Shown here: positions 1-10,294 of the stretch, in pieces | Layout of the letters: the number at the start of each line of letters is the position of its first letter | How positions within the stretch are numbered: position 1 is the stretch's first letter | Source of the DNA: Mesorhizobium sp. NZP2298 | GTDB taxonomy: Bacteria > Pseudomonadota > Alphaproteobacteria > Rhizobiales > Rhizobiaceae | Direction of reading: 5' to 3' | DNA length: 64,000 nt | Assembly (NCBI RefSeq): GCF_013170825.1 | Contig: NZ_CP033365.1 | Location: 6,584,001-6,648,000 of the forward strand | The notes under the pieces: generated by a model | What the model was told of the DNA's origin: nothing | Database searches by the model: none | Seen by the model: only the letters and a program-made list of their open reading frames with translations | Translations under genes and position numbers: made by a program

Positions 1-1054
1 TGCCAGCGTCGGCAAGCTGGACGTTCACCCTCAGTTCGTCGCCGGATCGCTGAACGCTGCCGTTGAGCATGTAACGCGCTCGAACCAAGGCCGGCGTTTT
101 GAGTTCATCGCCGTTCTTCTCCAAGGACGGGAGCCCGGAGAGCACGACATAGTCGGCAACCTCGGAGAGGGCCGTGGTAATGTCCTGGACGAGCCCCTTG
201 GCGAAAAAGTCGTCGCCTCGCTTTCCGGTGAGATTGACGAAGTCGGCAACGCTGATGGATGGCCGCCCGGAGCGCTGGCTGGCTGGAGGAGCGTTTGCCG
301 ACTGCAGAGTTGTCGTGTCGGCGGCAGACAGCAGGGATTGCCACAGCGCCCGCGTCTCCGGGCTCGCCTCGACGCCGAACTCCTTCTTCAGCATGCTCCT
401 GCAAGCCTCGTATGTCCTTATCGCCCTGTCGCGCTGGCCGCATGCGGCAAGCAAGTCCATCTTGAGCCGATAGGACTCCTCCCGCGCCGGGTCCATGCCC
501 AGAATTCGATCGGCCAAGGCTAGCCCGGCCTCTGTGTCCACGAGGCGGGCAAGTTTTTCAAAGGACTCAAGCGCACGGCCCAGCAGCCTGTCGCGTTCCG
601 ACGCCGCCCAGTCATCGAAAGCGTTGCTCCCCAGATAGACGCCATCAAGAAACGGTCCGATATAGTGCGCCAGAGCCGTCTCGAGGTCCGGTGCGGAGCG
701 GGCGGAAAGCCCGGATTCAAACTCCTCGACATCAACTCGCACCGTGTCCGGTCTGAGGCCTATCAACTCCCTCCGGGAATGGATGATATCCACGCCCGCC
801 CGCGACAGATCCCGGCGCAGAACGCTGAGGGTCTGACGCAAGCTGTTGCGCGAGTGTTCGCTGTCGCTATCGCCCCAGAGCAGATCAGCCAGCTTCTCCC
901 TTGTCGCCGTCATGCCTGGACACCGGGTCAGATAGGCAATGATCGCGGGACCCCGCTTCCCGGTCAACCAGATCGGGCCGACAGTTTCCTTCTCAATTCG
1001 GAAGCCGCCGAAGAGTGAGATTTTACTTGCGGCGACGCTGTCCCCACTTTGCAT
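1..1054 (-). CDS. BTAD-type (SARP-like) transcriptional regulator, partial
   Basis: The gene runs off the left edge, so only the first ~350 residues are visible and no stop is seen. The start is the ATG at 1052-1054 (complement). An N-terminal winged-helix segment is followed by a bacterial transcriptional activator (BTAD) region; the stretch LWGDSDSEHSRNSLRQTLS near residues 55-75 is typical of that family. The visible C-terminal part (SVADFVNLTGKRGDDFFAKG, then LVQDITTALSE) resembles the TolB-like domain found behind BTAD or CadC-type DNA-binding domains in rhizobia, where ...FTNLSGDPEQEYFADGL is common. The protein probably senses an unknown cue and activates transcription. It is divergent from the transporter fragment to its right. 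The ligand and targets are unknown. Confidence 0.75.
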   Translation of the reverse strand, partial: MQSGDSVAASKISLFGGFRIEKETVGPIWLTGKRGPAIIAYLTRCPGMTATREKLADLLWGDSDSEHSRNSLRQTLSVLRRDLSRAGVDIIHSRRELIGLRPDTVRVDVEEFESGLSARSAPDLETALAHYIGPFLDGVYLGSNAFDDWAASERDRLLGRALESFEKLARLVDTEAGLALADRILGMDPAREESYRLKMDLLAACGQRDRAIRTYEACRSMLKKEFGVEASPETRALWQSLLSAADTTTLQSANAPPASQRSGRPSISVADFVNLTGKRGDDFFAKGLVQDITTALSEVADYVVLSGLPSLEKNGDELKTPALVRARYMLNGSVQRSGDELRVNVQLADAG

Positions 1055-1277
1055 TTCTTAACAGCTTCCCAGCCTAACGAAATTCTAACTCAAAACTAAC
1101 GCTTCGCAACCGGTAGAACCACGCGTTCAAGCGCTACCGTGACGACAGATCAATTAAGGCATCGCTCAAGTAGGGGCAACTGAACGAACCGCCGGTTGTA
1201 GGGACGGAACCGGGCGCCCTGAAATAGTTGGAGCCATCGCAACCCCGCGACAGGCTTTATTCCCAGGGGTGCGGTGG

Positions 1278-1985
1278 ATGTCCGAGCCTAAGGCCAATTT
1301 GCTGCTGCTGTTTGCCGCTGCCCTATGGGGCTTGGGCAACGTCGCACAAAAGACGATGCCTGTTCATCTTGACGCGCTGAGTGCCGTCGGCTTGCGCTGC
1401 CTGATCGGGGGGTTGCTTGTGCTGCCCTTTGTCTTGACCGAAAGGCGACTGCCCGCGGGGCCGGGCCATTTTTCCAGCCTGGCCAGGGTGGGCGTGCTGT
1501 TTGCCGTCTCCATCACGCTTCAGCAACTTTGCCATCTCGGCGCCACGGTCACAAATGCAAGCTTCCTGGTGAGCACGGCAACCGTGATGACGCCACTTGC
1601 CGCCTGGCTGCTCATCGGTGAACGTCCGACCGCGAGCCTCGCGGTCGCCGCCGGGCTGACCGTGGTCGGCGCCCTGCTTTTGTCCGGCGGGATCGGCAGT
1701 CTCGGCGGCGGCGATCTCACCGCCATTCTGTCGGCCGCCTGCTATGCGCTGTGGATGGTCGAGCTCGGCCGGCGCATGCAAGCCCATGCGCGGCCGTTCA
1801 CCAGCGCGGCGACACAGTTTCTAGGCGCCGCCGCCTTCGCCCTGCCGCTCGGGGCAATCCAAGGCACCTCTTGTGGACCAAGCCGACCTGCTGCTGTTCG
1901 GCGTGGGGGCCAAGGCCCCCCGCCAAATTTCCACATGTTGAAAATGACCGCCCTGAAAGCAAGCGGTTGTCGGGATGGAGAATAG
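1278..1985 (+). pseudogene. Truncated EamA/DMT-family permease
   Basis: The first ~185 residues are a hydrophobic EamA-type (drug/metabolite transporter) sequence with about six membrane segments and the family pattern AALWGLGNVAQK near the start. A full member has ten segments and ~290-300 residues. After ALPLGAIQ, near base 1860, the frame leaves the family and ends in unrelated, low-hydrophobicity residues (PSRPAAVRRGG). A neighbouring frame at 1865-1925 still reads DQADLLLFGVGAK, which could be the displaced continuation, so a frameshift and deletion are likely. ATG 1278 follows AGGGG at good spacing and is preferred over GTG 1269. Probably not functional as a transporter. Confidence 0.6.
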
Positions 1986-1986
1986 C

Positions 1987-2844
1987 ATGTTCGAAAGCAA
2001 GCATCAGGACGCAAGCGCCTCGTCCGCGGCGGCCTCCTTTCGCGAGCAGGCGCGAGCGATAGGCACGGGCATTCCGAAGCCGACTGAACGACCGGCCAAT
2101 GGGCCGGCAAAACGGGCCAGCTCATATTTGAGACTGGCGGGAACCCTTGCCGCTTCGGTGTTTTGGGCATCGCAAGCCCATGCCGCCAATGTTGATGTTG
2201 CTGTCGTGTTCGCGGTCGATTTCTCGTCCTCGATTGATCCGGAGATTGCCGACATGCAGCGCGAGGGGCATGCCGCGGCGCTCACCTCGCCCGAGATTAT
2301 CGCGGCCATCACCCGAAATTATGTTGGCTGCATCAGCGTAGCCTACTTTGAATGGTCAAGCCCCGGACACACACGCATCGTGCTGCCGTGGATAAGCATC
2401 TGTGGGCTGGAAGACGCCAAGGCGGCGGCCTCGGTGATCAGCAAGAGAGGCGATACCGGCCATATTCGCAGGGGGCGAAGCGGCACATCCGTTTCCTCGG
2501 CCATCGACGTCGGAACGCTTCTGCTCGATCAGTTTCCTGGAAAGGCGGCCAAGAAAGTGATCGACATCTCTTCCAACGGTGAGAACAACGATGGACTTCC
2601 CGTCCAGCCCAGCAGGCTCAACGCCATCGCCAAGGGATACACGATCAACGCGATCGCCATTCCAGCAGAAGATGAGAATCCCGACCAACCATTGGCATCC
2701 TATTTCGCCCAATCGGTCATTGGCGGCTCGCAAGCCTTCGTCATGACATCGAAGGGCCCAAGCGACTATGCCACCGCGCTGCGCCGGAAGCTGGTGACGG
2801 AAGTGAGCATGGACGGCGACCCACGAATTCCCGGCATCAGGTAG
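1987..2844 (+). CDS. DUF1194 (von Willebrand A-like) exported protein
   Basis: About 285 residues. After a ~45-residue hydrophilic leader comes a hydrophobic stretch ending in Ala-rich sequence (ASVFWASQAHA), which looks like a late signal peptide. Then comes a VWA-like fold beginning DVAVVFAVDFSSSID, whose DxSxS pattern is the metal-binding MIDAS motif. This matches the DUF1194 family of alphaproteobacteria, whose function is not known. ATG 1987 has GGAG seven bases upstream and is preferred over ATG 1975. The gene starts at the broken end of the upstream transporter gene and is followed by a likely terminator. Periplasmic location is inferred from the leader. Confidence 0.75.
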   Translation: MFESKHQDASASSAAASFREQARAIGTGIPKPTERPANGPAKRASSYLRLAGTLAASVFWASQAHAANVDVAVVFAVDFSSSIDPEIADMQREGHAAALTSPEIIAAITRNYVGCISVAYFEWSSPGHTRIVLPWISICGLEDAKAAASVISKRGDTGHIRRGRSGTSVSSAIDVGTLLLDQFPGKAAKKVIDISSNGENNDGLPVQPSRLNAIAKGYTINAIAIPAEDENPDQPLASYFAQSVIGGSQAFVMTSKGPSDYATALRRKLVTEVSMDGDPRIPGIR

Positions 2845-2874
2845 CAAACGCCACCACAGCGCTGACCGAAAAGG

Positions 2875-2904
2875 ACGGGCCGAGCAGGCCGTTCGCGTTT
2901 TTTT
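2875..2904 (+). terminator. Probable Rho-independent terminator after the DUF1194 gene
   Basis: A short GC stem (ACGGGCC pairing with GGCCGT, one bulge) lies just downstream of the stop codon at 2844. It is followed within a few bases by a run of seven T at 2898-2904. Position and structure fit transcription termination of the DUF1194 gene. Confidence 0.45.
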
Positions 2905-3028
2905 GCGCGAAATGGGCGGAGGAAGCGGGGGGGTGCCCCAAGGACGCCATGCCTTGACAGAAAGACAAAATGTCATTCGACTAAGGTGGAGGGCGGGCTT
3001 GATGCGGGCTTGAAAACGAGTCTTCGCC

Positions 3029-4012
3029 ATGAAGCTGGTCTTTGTCGAAGCGATCGGCAGCAAGGTATCAAGTGTCGGTTTTGGCTGCGCTTCGCTTGGC
3101 TCTCGCATCGGAGTTCGCAAGGGGCTCGAGACGCTCGAACGCGCGTACGAGGCTGGGATAACGTGGTACGACGTAGCGCCTTCCTATGGCGACGGGATGG
3201 CGGAATCGATCTGGGGCGAATTTGCATCCAGGAAGCGCGATAGTGTCTGCGTCTGTACCAAGGTTGGCATGCGTCCGCCGAAGACCTCCGCCACCATGCG
3301 AGCGCTGAAGCCGTTGTCACGGATTGCCATTGCGACGGTTCCGGCGCTCAAGCGGTATGCCTCAAGAGTGCGCCCCACGCCATTCAAGGTGCCGCTGTCT
3401 GCGGAGTTTATAAGATCAAGCGCCGAGGAGAGCCTGCGGCGTCTTCGCACGGATTACGTCGATGTCCTTGCGCTGCACCGTCCGACCGCCGAGGAACTTG
3501 TTCGCGAGGATATCATCCGGGCCGTGGAGCGCGTGGTTCAGGACGGGAAGGCCCGGGCCATTTCGGTCGCAGGAGACCTTGAGGCTGGAATGACGGCTCT
3601 CGATGAATCGCTGCCTTATCGCTTCGTTCAGATTGCCAATACCCCGCTGGAGCCCAACCTGGGGAAGTTGAAGGAGCGCGCTCACGGGCACAGAACGTTT
3701 GTGACGCATGGGACCTTCTCAGGCCTCGATCGAATCGTCGAGACGTTAAATGCGCAAAAGGAAATACTGGCCGCTCTTGGCGACCTCGGATACCGCGGCA
3801 GTCCGACTGACGTTGCTGTCTCATTTCTCGCCGACTACGCATTCGCAACCAATTCAGCAGGCGTCACCCTGGTCTCCATGTTCAAGAAGGAGCACCTCGA
3901 TTTCAATCTGCTGCGATTGAAGAACCATCCAACACCCGAGCGGCTAAATGCCATCGTCGCCGCGCTCGCCATGGGCGTGAAGACTGATCAGCTTCGCCTG
4001 CCGGGGTCTTAA
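3029..4012 (+). CDS. Aldo/keto reductase family protein
   Basis: 327 residues, the normal length for the aldo/keto reductase superfamily of NADPH-dependent TIM-barrel oxidoreductases. Recognisable parts are the opening VSSVGFGCASLGSR, TWYDVAPSYGDGMAES (the D and Y of the catalytic tetrad), FASRKRDSVCVCTKVG (the K), and YVDVLALHRP (the H). All four catalytic residues are therefore visible. The substrate cannot be told from the sequence. It stands alone between the DUF1194 gene and a P-loop protein and shows no operon partner. Confidence 0.85.
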   Translation: MKLVFVEAIGSKVSSVGFGCASLGSRIGVRKGLETLERAYEAGITWYDVAPSYGDGMAESIWGEFASRKRDSVCVCTKVGMRPPKTSATMRALKPLSRIAIATVPALKRYASRVRPTPFKVPLSAEFIRSSAEESLRRLRTDYVDVLALHRPTAEELVREDIIRAVERVVQDGKARAISVAGDLEAGMTALDESLPYRFVQIANTPLEPNLGKLKERAHGHRTFVTHGTFSGLDRIVETLNAQKEILAALGDLGYRGSPTDVAVSFLADYAFATNSAGVTLVSMFKKEHLDFNLLRLKNHPTPERLNAIVAALAMGVKTDQLRLPGS

Positions 4013-4303
4013 TGAGGCGCAAAGCGGCCATTGATCGCGGATCGCGGCTGCGCGTCGAGCACAAGCGCATCTTCGGCGTTTGAACCCAAGCCATCCTGAC
4101 AGGCTCACCGAACGATCCCTTACAAATTCGTAAGGAGCGGTTCATGCAAACGGAGGAAGCTGGCTAACAAAAATGGTGCGAGTTCACGCATGTAGCAGCT
4201 TGCTGGTTGCTTCGAGACCGTGTTCGAATTTCGCCCCTTGGTCGTTGTTCCCGTAGCCGGTCGAGGGTGAGTTGGTTGGAACATATCACCGGAGCCGGAT
4301 CGC

Positions 4304-5032
4304 GTGATTGTCGAGTTATTTGGCCCTGCCGGGTCGGGCAAAACAACGTTTGCACATGCACTTCAGCGCCGTCTGCAAGCTCAAGGCCACGTTGCGAAAG
4401 TCGTGCTTTCCTATCAACCCGGTGTCCATTCCACACCATTTGACCCTGGCGGACTTTGGTACGCTTTCCAGCGTGTTGTCAGGGCGATACTGCGAACAGC
4501 CGCCTTTGCTTTCCGTCCTTTGAACAACGCGGATGAACTCAGGCTGACAGTCAAGCTAGTCCGAATTTTAACGCCTAGAAATCCGATTTTGGCTGATAAG
4601 GTTCAGCCGCTACATCCTTGCCCTATCAGTGGCTTGGCAGTATTCGGTCGGCGATCGGAAATTGTGATTTTCGATCAGGGTTTCATTCAGGCTGTCTGCT
4701 CTCTTAGCCTGTTTAGTGGAGTTGCGGACACGGCGTCACTGGCAACGGTCCTGGATCTGATACCCACTTCGGATCTTGCGATAAGTGTGGACGCCGCCGA
4801 ACCTTTGTTGTCGAAACGGCTGAAGGACCGACTCTTTCATCAGAGCTATATGGAGCGGCTGTTCGAGGCGGATTCCAAAACCAACTTGCAATCGATACCA
4901 ATCATCCGCCGGGTAAAAGGCCTCCTTCTCGGCAAGGAGAGATCAACATTAAGCATCGACATGTCGGACGAACGCAGCCTCCAGGAGGCTATATTTCGCG
5001 TCGAAAGAGAAATTGTCGAAATGCGTAGCTAG
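4304..5032 (+). CDS. P-loop NTPase / kinase-like protein of unknown role
   Basis: 242 residues starting at GTG 4304 (GGAG lies ten bases upstream). The first residues IVELFGPAGSGKTTFAHAL contain a clear Walker A motif (GPAGSGKT). A hydrophobic strand followed by Asp, EIVIFDQGF near residues 122-130, fits Walker B/DxD of a nucleotide or small-molecule kinase. Arginine- and lysine-rich segments near KRLKDRLF may form a lid. Its base composition looks more AT-rich than the flanking housekeeping genes, and it has no partner gene, so it may be acquired. I cannot assign a substrate. Confidence 0.65.
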   Translation: MIVELFGPAGSGKTTFAHALQRRLQAQGHVAKVVLSYQPGVHSTPFDPGGLWYAFQRVVRAILRTAAFAFRPLNNADELRLTVKLVRILTPRNPILADKVQPLHPCPISGLAVFGRRSEIVIFDQGFIQAVCSLSLFSGVADTASLATVLDLIPTSDLAISVDAAEPLLSKRLKDRLFHQSYMERLFEADSKTNLQSIPIIRRVKGLLLGKERSTLSIDMSDERSLQEAIFRVEREIVEMRS

Positions 5033-5226
5033 GATCGTTTTCAGGTCAACCGAGCGGCCACGATCTCAAGGCAGGTAAGGGTAATCACACCGCGGGGCTG
5101 CGAGAACGCAAGGGAACAAGGTCCACGGAAATTCCACGGGCAGAGTGCCGTGTTGCGTTTCGTTCGCCCGCCGGTCAGGGAAAAAGTGACCGGCAACGAC
5201 ATCGCATTGAAACTGTCTGAAAGAAC

Positions 5227-5301
<75 letters not shown>

Positions 5302-5463
5302 CGCCGATGGCGGGGCTTCTGCCATATCGAACCGGCAAGCGCAAGGCCAAGAACAACGCTTCTGTGAAAGCCTTTGCCGGATAGCTTTTAATGACATGGC
5401 GGCGCCACAATGTTGGCTATCCCTGAACAACAGGGTTGGCCGGCCGCCGGCCGGGACGGGACG

Positions 5464-5640
5464 ATGAGCGACAAGACGATATCACCGAAAAAGGGCAGCA
5501 CGGACCGCAAGGGCCGGCTCGCCGAGCAGTTGCGCGCCAATCTGCAGAAACGCAAGGCGCAATCGCGCTCGCGCCGTACAGGTGAAGCCGACCAGAGGCC
5601 GGACGGGCTCGGCACGGCCAGGGAAATACAAAAAGATTAA
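5464..5640 (+). CDS. Small basic hypothetical protein upstream of murA
   Basis: 58 residues, highly charged (RKGRLAEQLRANLQKRKAQ) and predicted mostly helical. The chosen start is ATG 5464; the open frame extends upstream to 5410 without a better start. It precedes murA by about 130 bp in the same direction. Its sequence offers no domain I recognise. The composition and conserved-looking position before murA suggest a real gene rather than a chance frame. Confidence 0.6.
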   Translation: MSDKTISPKKGSTDRKGRLAEQLRANLQKRKAQSRSRRTGEADQRPDGLGTAREIQKD

Positions 5641-5769
5641 CTCAAATCGGCCACTCTTGGACCGGAGCGGGCGAAATCCTATTTCTTGAACCAGATTGGC
5701 CAATGGTCTAGACGGGCCGATACTCAAACGATTGAACCGGCCTTTTTGAGCCGAGAGGGACGTTCTTCC

Positions 5770-7062
<1,293 letters not shown>

Positions 7063-7128
7063 GCCAATCGGCGCGATTCCAAGCGTCCTGCAAAGCCGAA
7101 TATTGGCGAAATCCTCGGTGAAGGCATC

Positions 7129-7156
7129 CTTCTCCCCGTCACGATACGGGGAGAAG
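7129..7156 (+). repeat. REP-like palindromic extragenic element
   Basis: A perfect 11-bp inverted repeat, CTTCTCCCCGT / ACGGGGAGAAG with a 6-base loop, lies between murA and the next gene. It is followed by GTGGCCGGCAGAGCGATGAG. This resembles the short palindromic repeats dispersed in Mesorhizobium and related genomes. It could stabilise or end the murA transcript. Confidence 0.65.
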
Positions 7157-7270
7157 TGGCCGGCAGAGCGATGAGGGGCAGCGCAAACCGAAGATATTGG
7201 CGCGGTTGCGCCGATCGCCAAGACCGCCTAACAGAAGGGCTGAACCGTCAACTTCAGGTGCGAAATCCGC

Positions 7271-7705
7271 ATGGCAGCCCTCAAGCTTATCGCGCTCGAC
7301 GACCAGGATCTGAGCATTGTTTCGGCTCATGTCCAGGACGCCGTCCTGAAAGTCAGTGACCTCGAATACCTGCCCTCGGCCAAGCGCTTCGTGCTGACCA
7401 TGAACCGTTTCGTCTGGGAGGCGAAGTCGAGCCTGTTTCGCCAGCACAATGAGCGGCGGCAGGCCGTTCTGCATTTCGATCGGGTGCTGGGCGCCAAGAC
7501 CAATGGCATTGCCCGCGACAAGCCGGCCGAGGTGCTGTCCCTGCTGGCGATCAGCTTCATCGAGATCAGCAAGCCGGCAGGCATCGTCGAGCTGATCTTT
7601 TCGGGCGGTGGCACCATCATGCTCGATGTCGAATGCATCGAGGCCCGCCTTGCCGATATTGGCGGCGCGTGGGAAGCCACGTCGCGTCCCGTCCACAAGG
7701 CTTGA
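7271..7705 (+). CDS. DUF2948 family protein
   Basis: 144 residues, beginning MAALKLIALDDQDLSIVSAH. It lies directly before hisD, a position and sequence typical of the DUF2948 family in Rhizobiales. No catalytic motif, signal peptide or membrane segment is visible. It is separated from hisD by seven bases and so is probably co-transcribed with it. The function is not known. Confidence 0.8.
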   Translation: MAALKLIALDDQDLSIVSAHVQDAVLKVSDLEYLPSAKRFVLTMNRFVWEAKSSLFRQHNERRQAVLHFDRVLGAKTNGIARDKPAEVLSLLAISFIEISKPAGIVELIFSGGGTIMLDVECIEARLADIGGAWEATSRPVHKA

Positions 7706-7712
7706 GTGCCCC

Positions 7713-9005
7713 ATGGCCATCACGCTTGCCCAGTCCGATGCTGATTTCGAGCAGCGTTTCGCCGCCTTCCTGACGACCAAGCGGGAAGTATCCGCCGATG
7801 TCGAGGCCGCGGTGCGCGCGATCATCGCTCGGGTGCGCGCCGAGGGCGATGCGGCGCTGATCGACTATTCCAGTCGGTTCGACCGTGCCGACCTGAAAAG
7901 CGTCGGCATCGCCGTATCGAAAGACGAAATCGCCAGCGCCTATGATAGGGCCGATGCACAGACGATCAAGGCGCTCGAATTCGCGCGCGACCGCATCCGT
8001 GCCTATCATGAGCAGCAGCTTCCGAAGGACAATCGCTATACGGATGCCGCCGGAGTCGAACTGGGCTGGCGCTGGACGGCGATCGAAGCCGTCGGGCTCT
8101 ACGTGCCGGGCGGCACCGCAAGCTATCCAAGCTCGGTGCTGATGAATGCCATACCGGCCAGGGTTGCCGGCGTCGAACGCGTCGCGATCTGCGTGCCCGC
8201 CTCCGGCGGCGCCATACCGCCGCTGGTGCTCGTGGCGGCCGATATCGCTGGCGTTTCCGAAATCTATCGCGTCGGCGGCGCCCAGGCGATCGCCGCCCTT
8301 GCCTATGGCACCGAAACGATAAAGCCGGTGGCCAAGGTCGTCGGCCCCGGCAATGCCTATGTCGCGGCGGCCAAGCGGCAGGTGTTCGGCACGGTCGGCA
8401 TCGACATGATCGCCGGCCCCTCGGAAGTGCTCGTGGTGGCCGACGGCAACAACAATCCTGACTGGATCGCCGCCGACCTGCTCGCCCAGGCCGAACACGA
8501 TGTATCGGCGCAATCGATCCTGATCACCGACGATCCGGCCTTCGGCAAGGCAGTCGAACAAGCGGTCCAACGCCAGTTGCAGAGCTTGCCGCGCGGCGAG
8601 ACCGCCGCGGCGAGCTGGCGCGATTTCGGCGCGGTGATCGAGGTCAAGACCATCGAGGCCGCGCTGCCGCTGGTCGACCGTATCGCGGCCGAACATGTAG
8701 AGCTGGCCATCGACGATGCCGAAGGTTTCCTGTCGCGGATGCGCAATGCCGGTGCCGTCTTTCTCGGCCGCCACACGCCGGAAGCCATCGGCGACTATGT
8801 CGGCGGCTCCAATCACGTGCTGCCGACGGCCCGCTCGGCGCGCTTCTCGTCGGGCCTGTCGGTGCTCGACTTCGTCAAGCGCACCTCGGTCCTGAAACTC
8901 GGGCCGGAGCAGTTGCGTGTGCTGGCGCCGGCGGCGATCGCGCTCGCCAAGGCGGAAGGGCTCGAGGCGCATGGCCGCTCCGTCGCCATACGGCTGAACA
9001 TGTAG
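7713..9005 (+). CDS. hisD: Histidinol dehydrogenase
   Basis: 430 residues. It catalyses the last two steps of histidine synthesis, the NAD-dependent oxidation of L-histidinol to histidine in a Zn enzyme. Clear signatures are AVGLYVPGGTASYPSSVLMNAIPA, VGPGNAYVAAAKRQVFG (nucleotide binding), DMIAGPSEVLV, LLAQAEHD (Zn ligands Gln and His) and the His-rich GRHTPEAIGDYVGGSNHVLPT. ATG 7713 gives the normal N-terminus; the frame is open back to 7608 but overlaps the upstream gene. It is coupled to the UPF0262 gene six bases downstream. Confidence 0.97.
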   Translation: MAITLAQSDADFEQRFAAFLTTKREVSADVEAAVRAIIARVRAEGDAALIDYSSRFDRADLKSVGIAVSKDEIASAYDRADAQTIKALEFARDRIRAYHEQQLPKDNRYTDAAGVELGWRWTAIEAVGLYVPGGTASYPSSVLMNAIPARVAGVERVAICVPASGGAIPPLVLVAADIAGVSEIYRVGGAQAIAALAYGTETIKPVAKVVGPGNAYVAAAKRQVFGTVGIDMIAGPSEVLVVADGNNNPDWIAADLLAQAEHDVSAQSILITDDPAFGKAVEQAVQRQLQSLPRGETAAASWRDFGAVIEVKTIEAALPLVDRIAAEHVELAIDDAEGFLSRMRNAGAVFLGRHTPEAIGDYVGGSNHVLPTARSARFSSGLSVLDFVKRTSVLKLGPEQLRVLAPAAIALAKAEGLEAHGRSVAIRLNM

Positions 9006-9011
9006 GCTGAG

Positions 9012-9497
9012 ATGACGGGCCCCGATCAAACCCGCGCAAAGCTGATCGATGTCGAACTCGATGAATCGATCGGCCGTTCGACGCCCGATGTCGAGCACGA
9101 ACGGGCGGTGGCGATCTTCGACCTGATCGAGGAGAACAGTTTTCAGCCCGTCAACGACAGCGGCGCCGGTCCCTACCGGCTGAAACTGTCGTTGGCCGAG
9201 CAGCGCCTGGTCTTCGCCGTGGCGCGCGAGGACGGCACCGCGGTGGTCACCCACATCCTGTCGCTGACGCCGCTCCGGCGCATCGTCAAGGACTACTACA
9301 TGATCTGCGAAAGCTATTACGACGCCATCCGCTCCTCGACGCCGAGCCATATCGAGGCGATCGACATGGGCCGGCGCGGTTTGCACAATGAAGGTTCGCA
9401 GACGCTGATGGACCGGCTCTCCGGCAAGATCGACATCGACTTCGACACGGCGCGACGGCTGTTCACGCTGGTCTGCGTGCTGCACTGGCGGGGCTAG
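9012..9497 (+). CDS. UPF0262 family protein
   Basis: 161 residues, matching the uncharacterised UPF0262 family that follows hisD in many Rhizobiales (internal pattern [20 protein letters not shown]). It is mostly charged and soluble, with no membrane segment. It starts six bases after hisD and overlaps or abuts the next gene, so it sits in a hisD operon. No biochemical role is known to me. Confidence 0.85.
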   Translation: MTGPDQTRAKLIDVELDESIGRSTPDVEHERAVAIFDLIEENSFQPVNDSGAGPYRLKLSLAEQRLVFAVAREDGTAVVTHILSLTPLRRIVKDYYMICESYYDAIRSSTPSHIEAIDMGRRGLHNEGSQTLMDRLSGKIDIDFDTARRLFTLVCVLHWRG

Positions 9498-9499
9498 CC

Positions 9500-9955
9500 C
9501 TGGTACCCGGCGCCCTGCCCCGCTCGATCCTGTTCCTGTGCGGCATGAACGCCGTGCGCTCGCCGATGGCCGAGCAACTGGCGCGCCGGATGCTGCCCGC
9601 CACCATCTTCGTCGCCTCGGCCGGCGTGCGCGCCGGCGAGCGCGACCCGTTCGTCGACGCCGTGCTTGCCGAGGAGGGTCTCACGCTGGGCGAGCGTCAT
9701 CCAAGGACGCTGGGCGATCTCGAGGACGACTATTTCGACCTGATCGTCACGCTGGCGCCGGAGGCGCACCATGCCGCGCTGGAGCTCACCCGCTCGCTCG
9801 CCGTCGAGGTCGAATACTGGCCGACGCAGGACCCAACCGGTGCCAGCGGCACGCGCGAGCAGATCATGGCGGCCTACCGCGACGTGCGCGAGCGACTGAA
9901 GTTGCGCATAAGCCGACGTTTTTTGCCTCCAGAAGCAAAAAACGCGACGGATTAA
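9500..9955 (+). CDS. Low-molecular-weight phosphotyrosine phosphatase-like protein
   Basis: The catalytic loop of this family is CX5R(S/T). Here it reads C-GMNAV-RS, and its cysteine codon (9539-9541) lies before the first in-frame ATG at 9545. The true start must therefore be upstream. No in-frame ATG, GTG or TTG exists between the upstream stop near 9390 and that cysteine, so a rare start such as CTG 9500, with GGGG six bases before it, is assumed. The rest (RSPMAEQLARRM, TLGDLEDDYFDLIVTL) fits the family. It likely removes phosphate from proteins or small molecules. The last codons hold a strong hairpin (9918-9943). Confidence 0.7.
   Translation: MVPGALPRSILFLCGMNAVRSPMAEQLARRMLPATIFVASAGVRAGERDPFVDAVLAEEGLTLGERHPRTLGDLEDDYFDLIVTLAPEAHHAALELTRSLAVEVEYWPTQDPTGASGTREQIMAAYRDVRERLKLRISRRFLPPEAKNATD
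9918..9943 (+). repeat. Perfect 9-bp inverted repeat inside the 3' end of a CDS
   Basis: GTTTTTTGC and GCAAAAAAC form a perfect stem around an 8-base loop. The sequence codes for FLPPEAKN, the last residues of the phosphatase-like protein. The U-rich stem is like that of a bidirectional terminator or RNA-stability element, ahead of infA. Confidence 0.6.
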
Positions 9956-10052
9956 GCGTGTTCACAAGCGCTCGATTATCATATAGGTTCCGCCGAAATT
10001 CCGGCCTGGGCGCGCCTGGGCGCCGGAACTGCCATCCAAGCAAAGGTATCGA

Positions 10053-10271
10053 ATGCCGAAGGAAGAAGTCCTCGAGTTTCCGGGTGTCGTGACGGAATTG
10101 TTGCCCAACGCGATGTTCCGGGTGAAGCTCGAAAACGAACATGAGATTATCGCCCATACGGCCGGCCGCATGCGTAAGAACCGCATCCGCGTGCTGACCG
10201 GCGACAAGGTTCTGGTCGAGATGACGCCATACGACCTGACCAAGGGCCGCATCACCTACCGCTTCAAGTAA
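10053..10271 (+). CDS. infA: Translation initiation factor IF-1
   Basis: 72 residues, the exact family length, with the OB-fold sequence [20 protein letters not shown] and [19 protein letters not shown]. It binds the A site of the 30S subunit during initiation. It stands 24 bases before maf and is transcribed with it. In Rhizobiales infA–maf–yacG is a conserved neighbourhood, which supports a core chromosomal location for this part of the window. Confidence 0.98.
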
Positions 10272-10294
10272 GATCAAGGCCCGGCCGGAACGCG

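Noticed and set aside
7617..9485. 622-codon leftward open frame opposite hisD and UPF0262
   Set aside because: It is the antisense shadow of hisD in GC-rich DNA, rich in Arg, Asp and His, with no family pattern; hisD on the other strand is certain.
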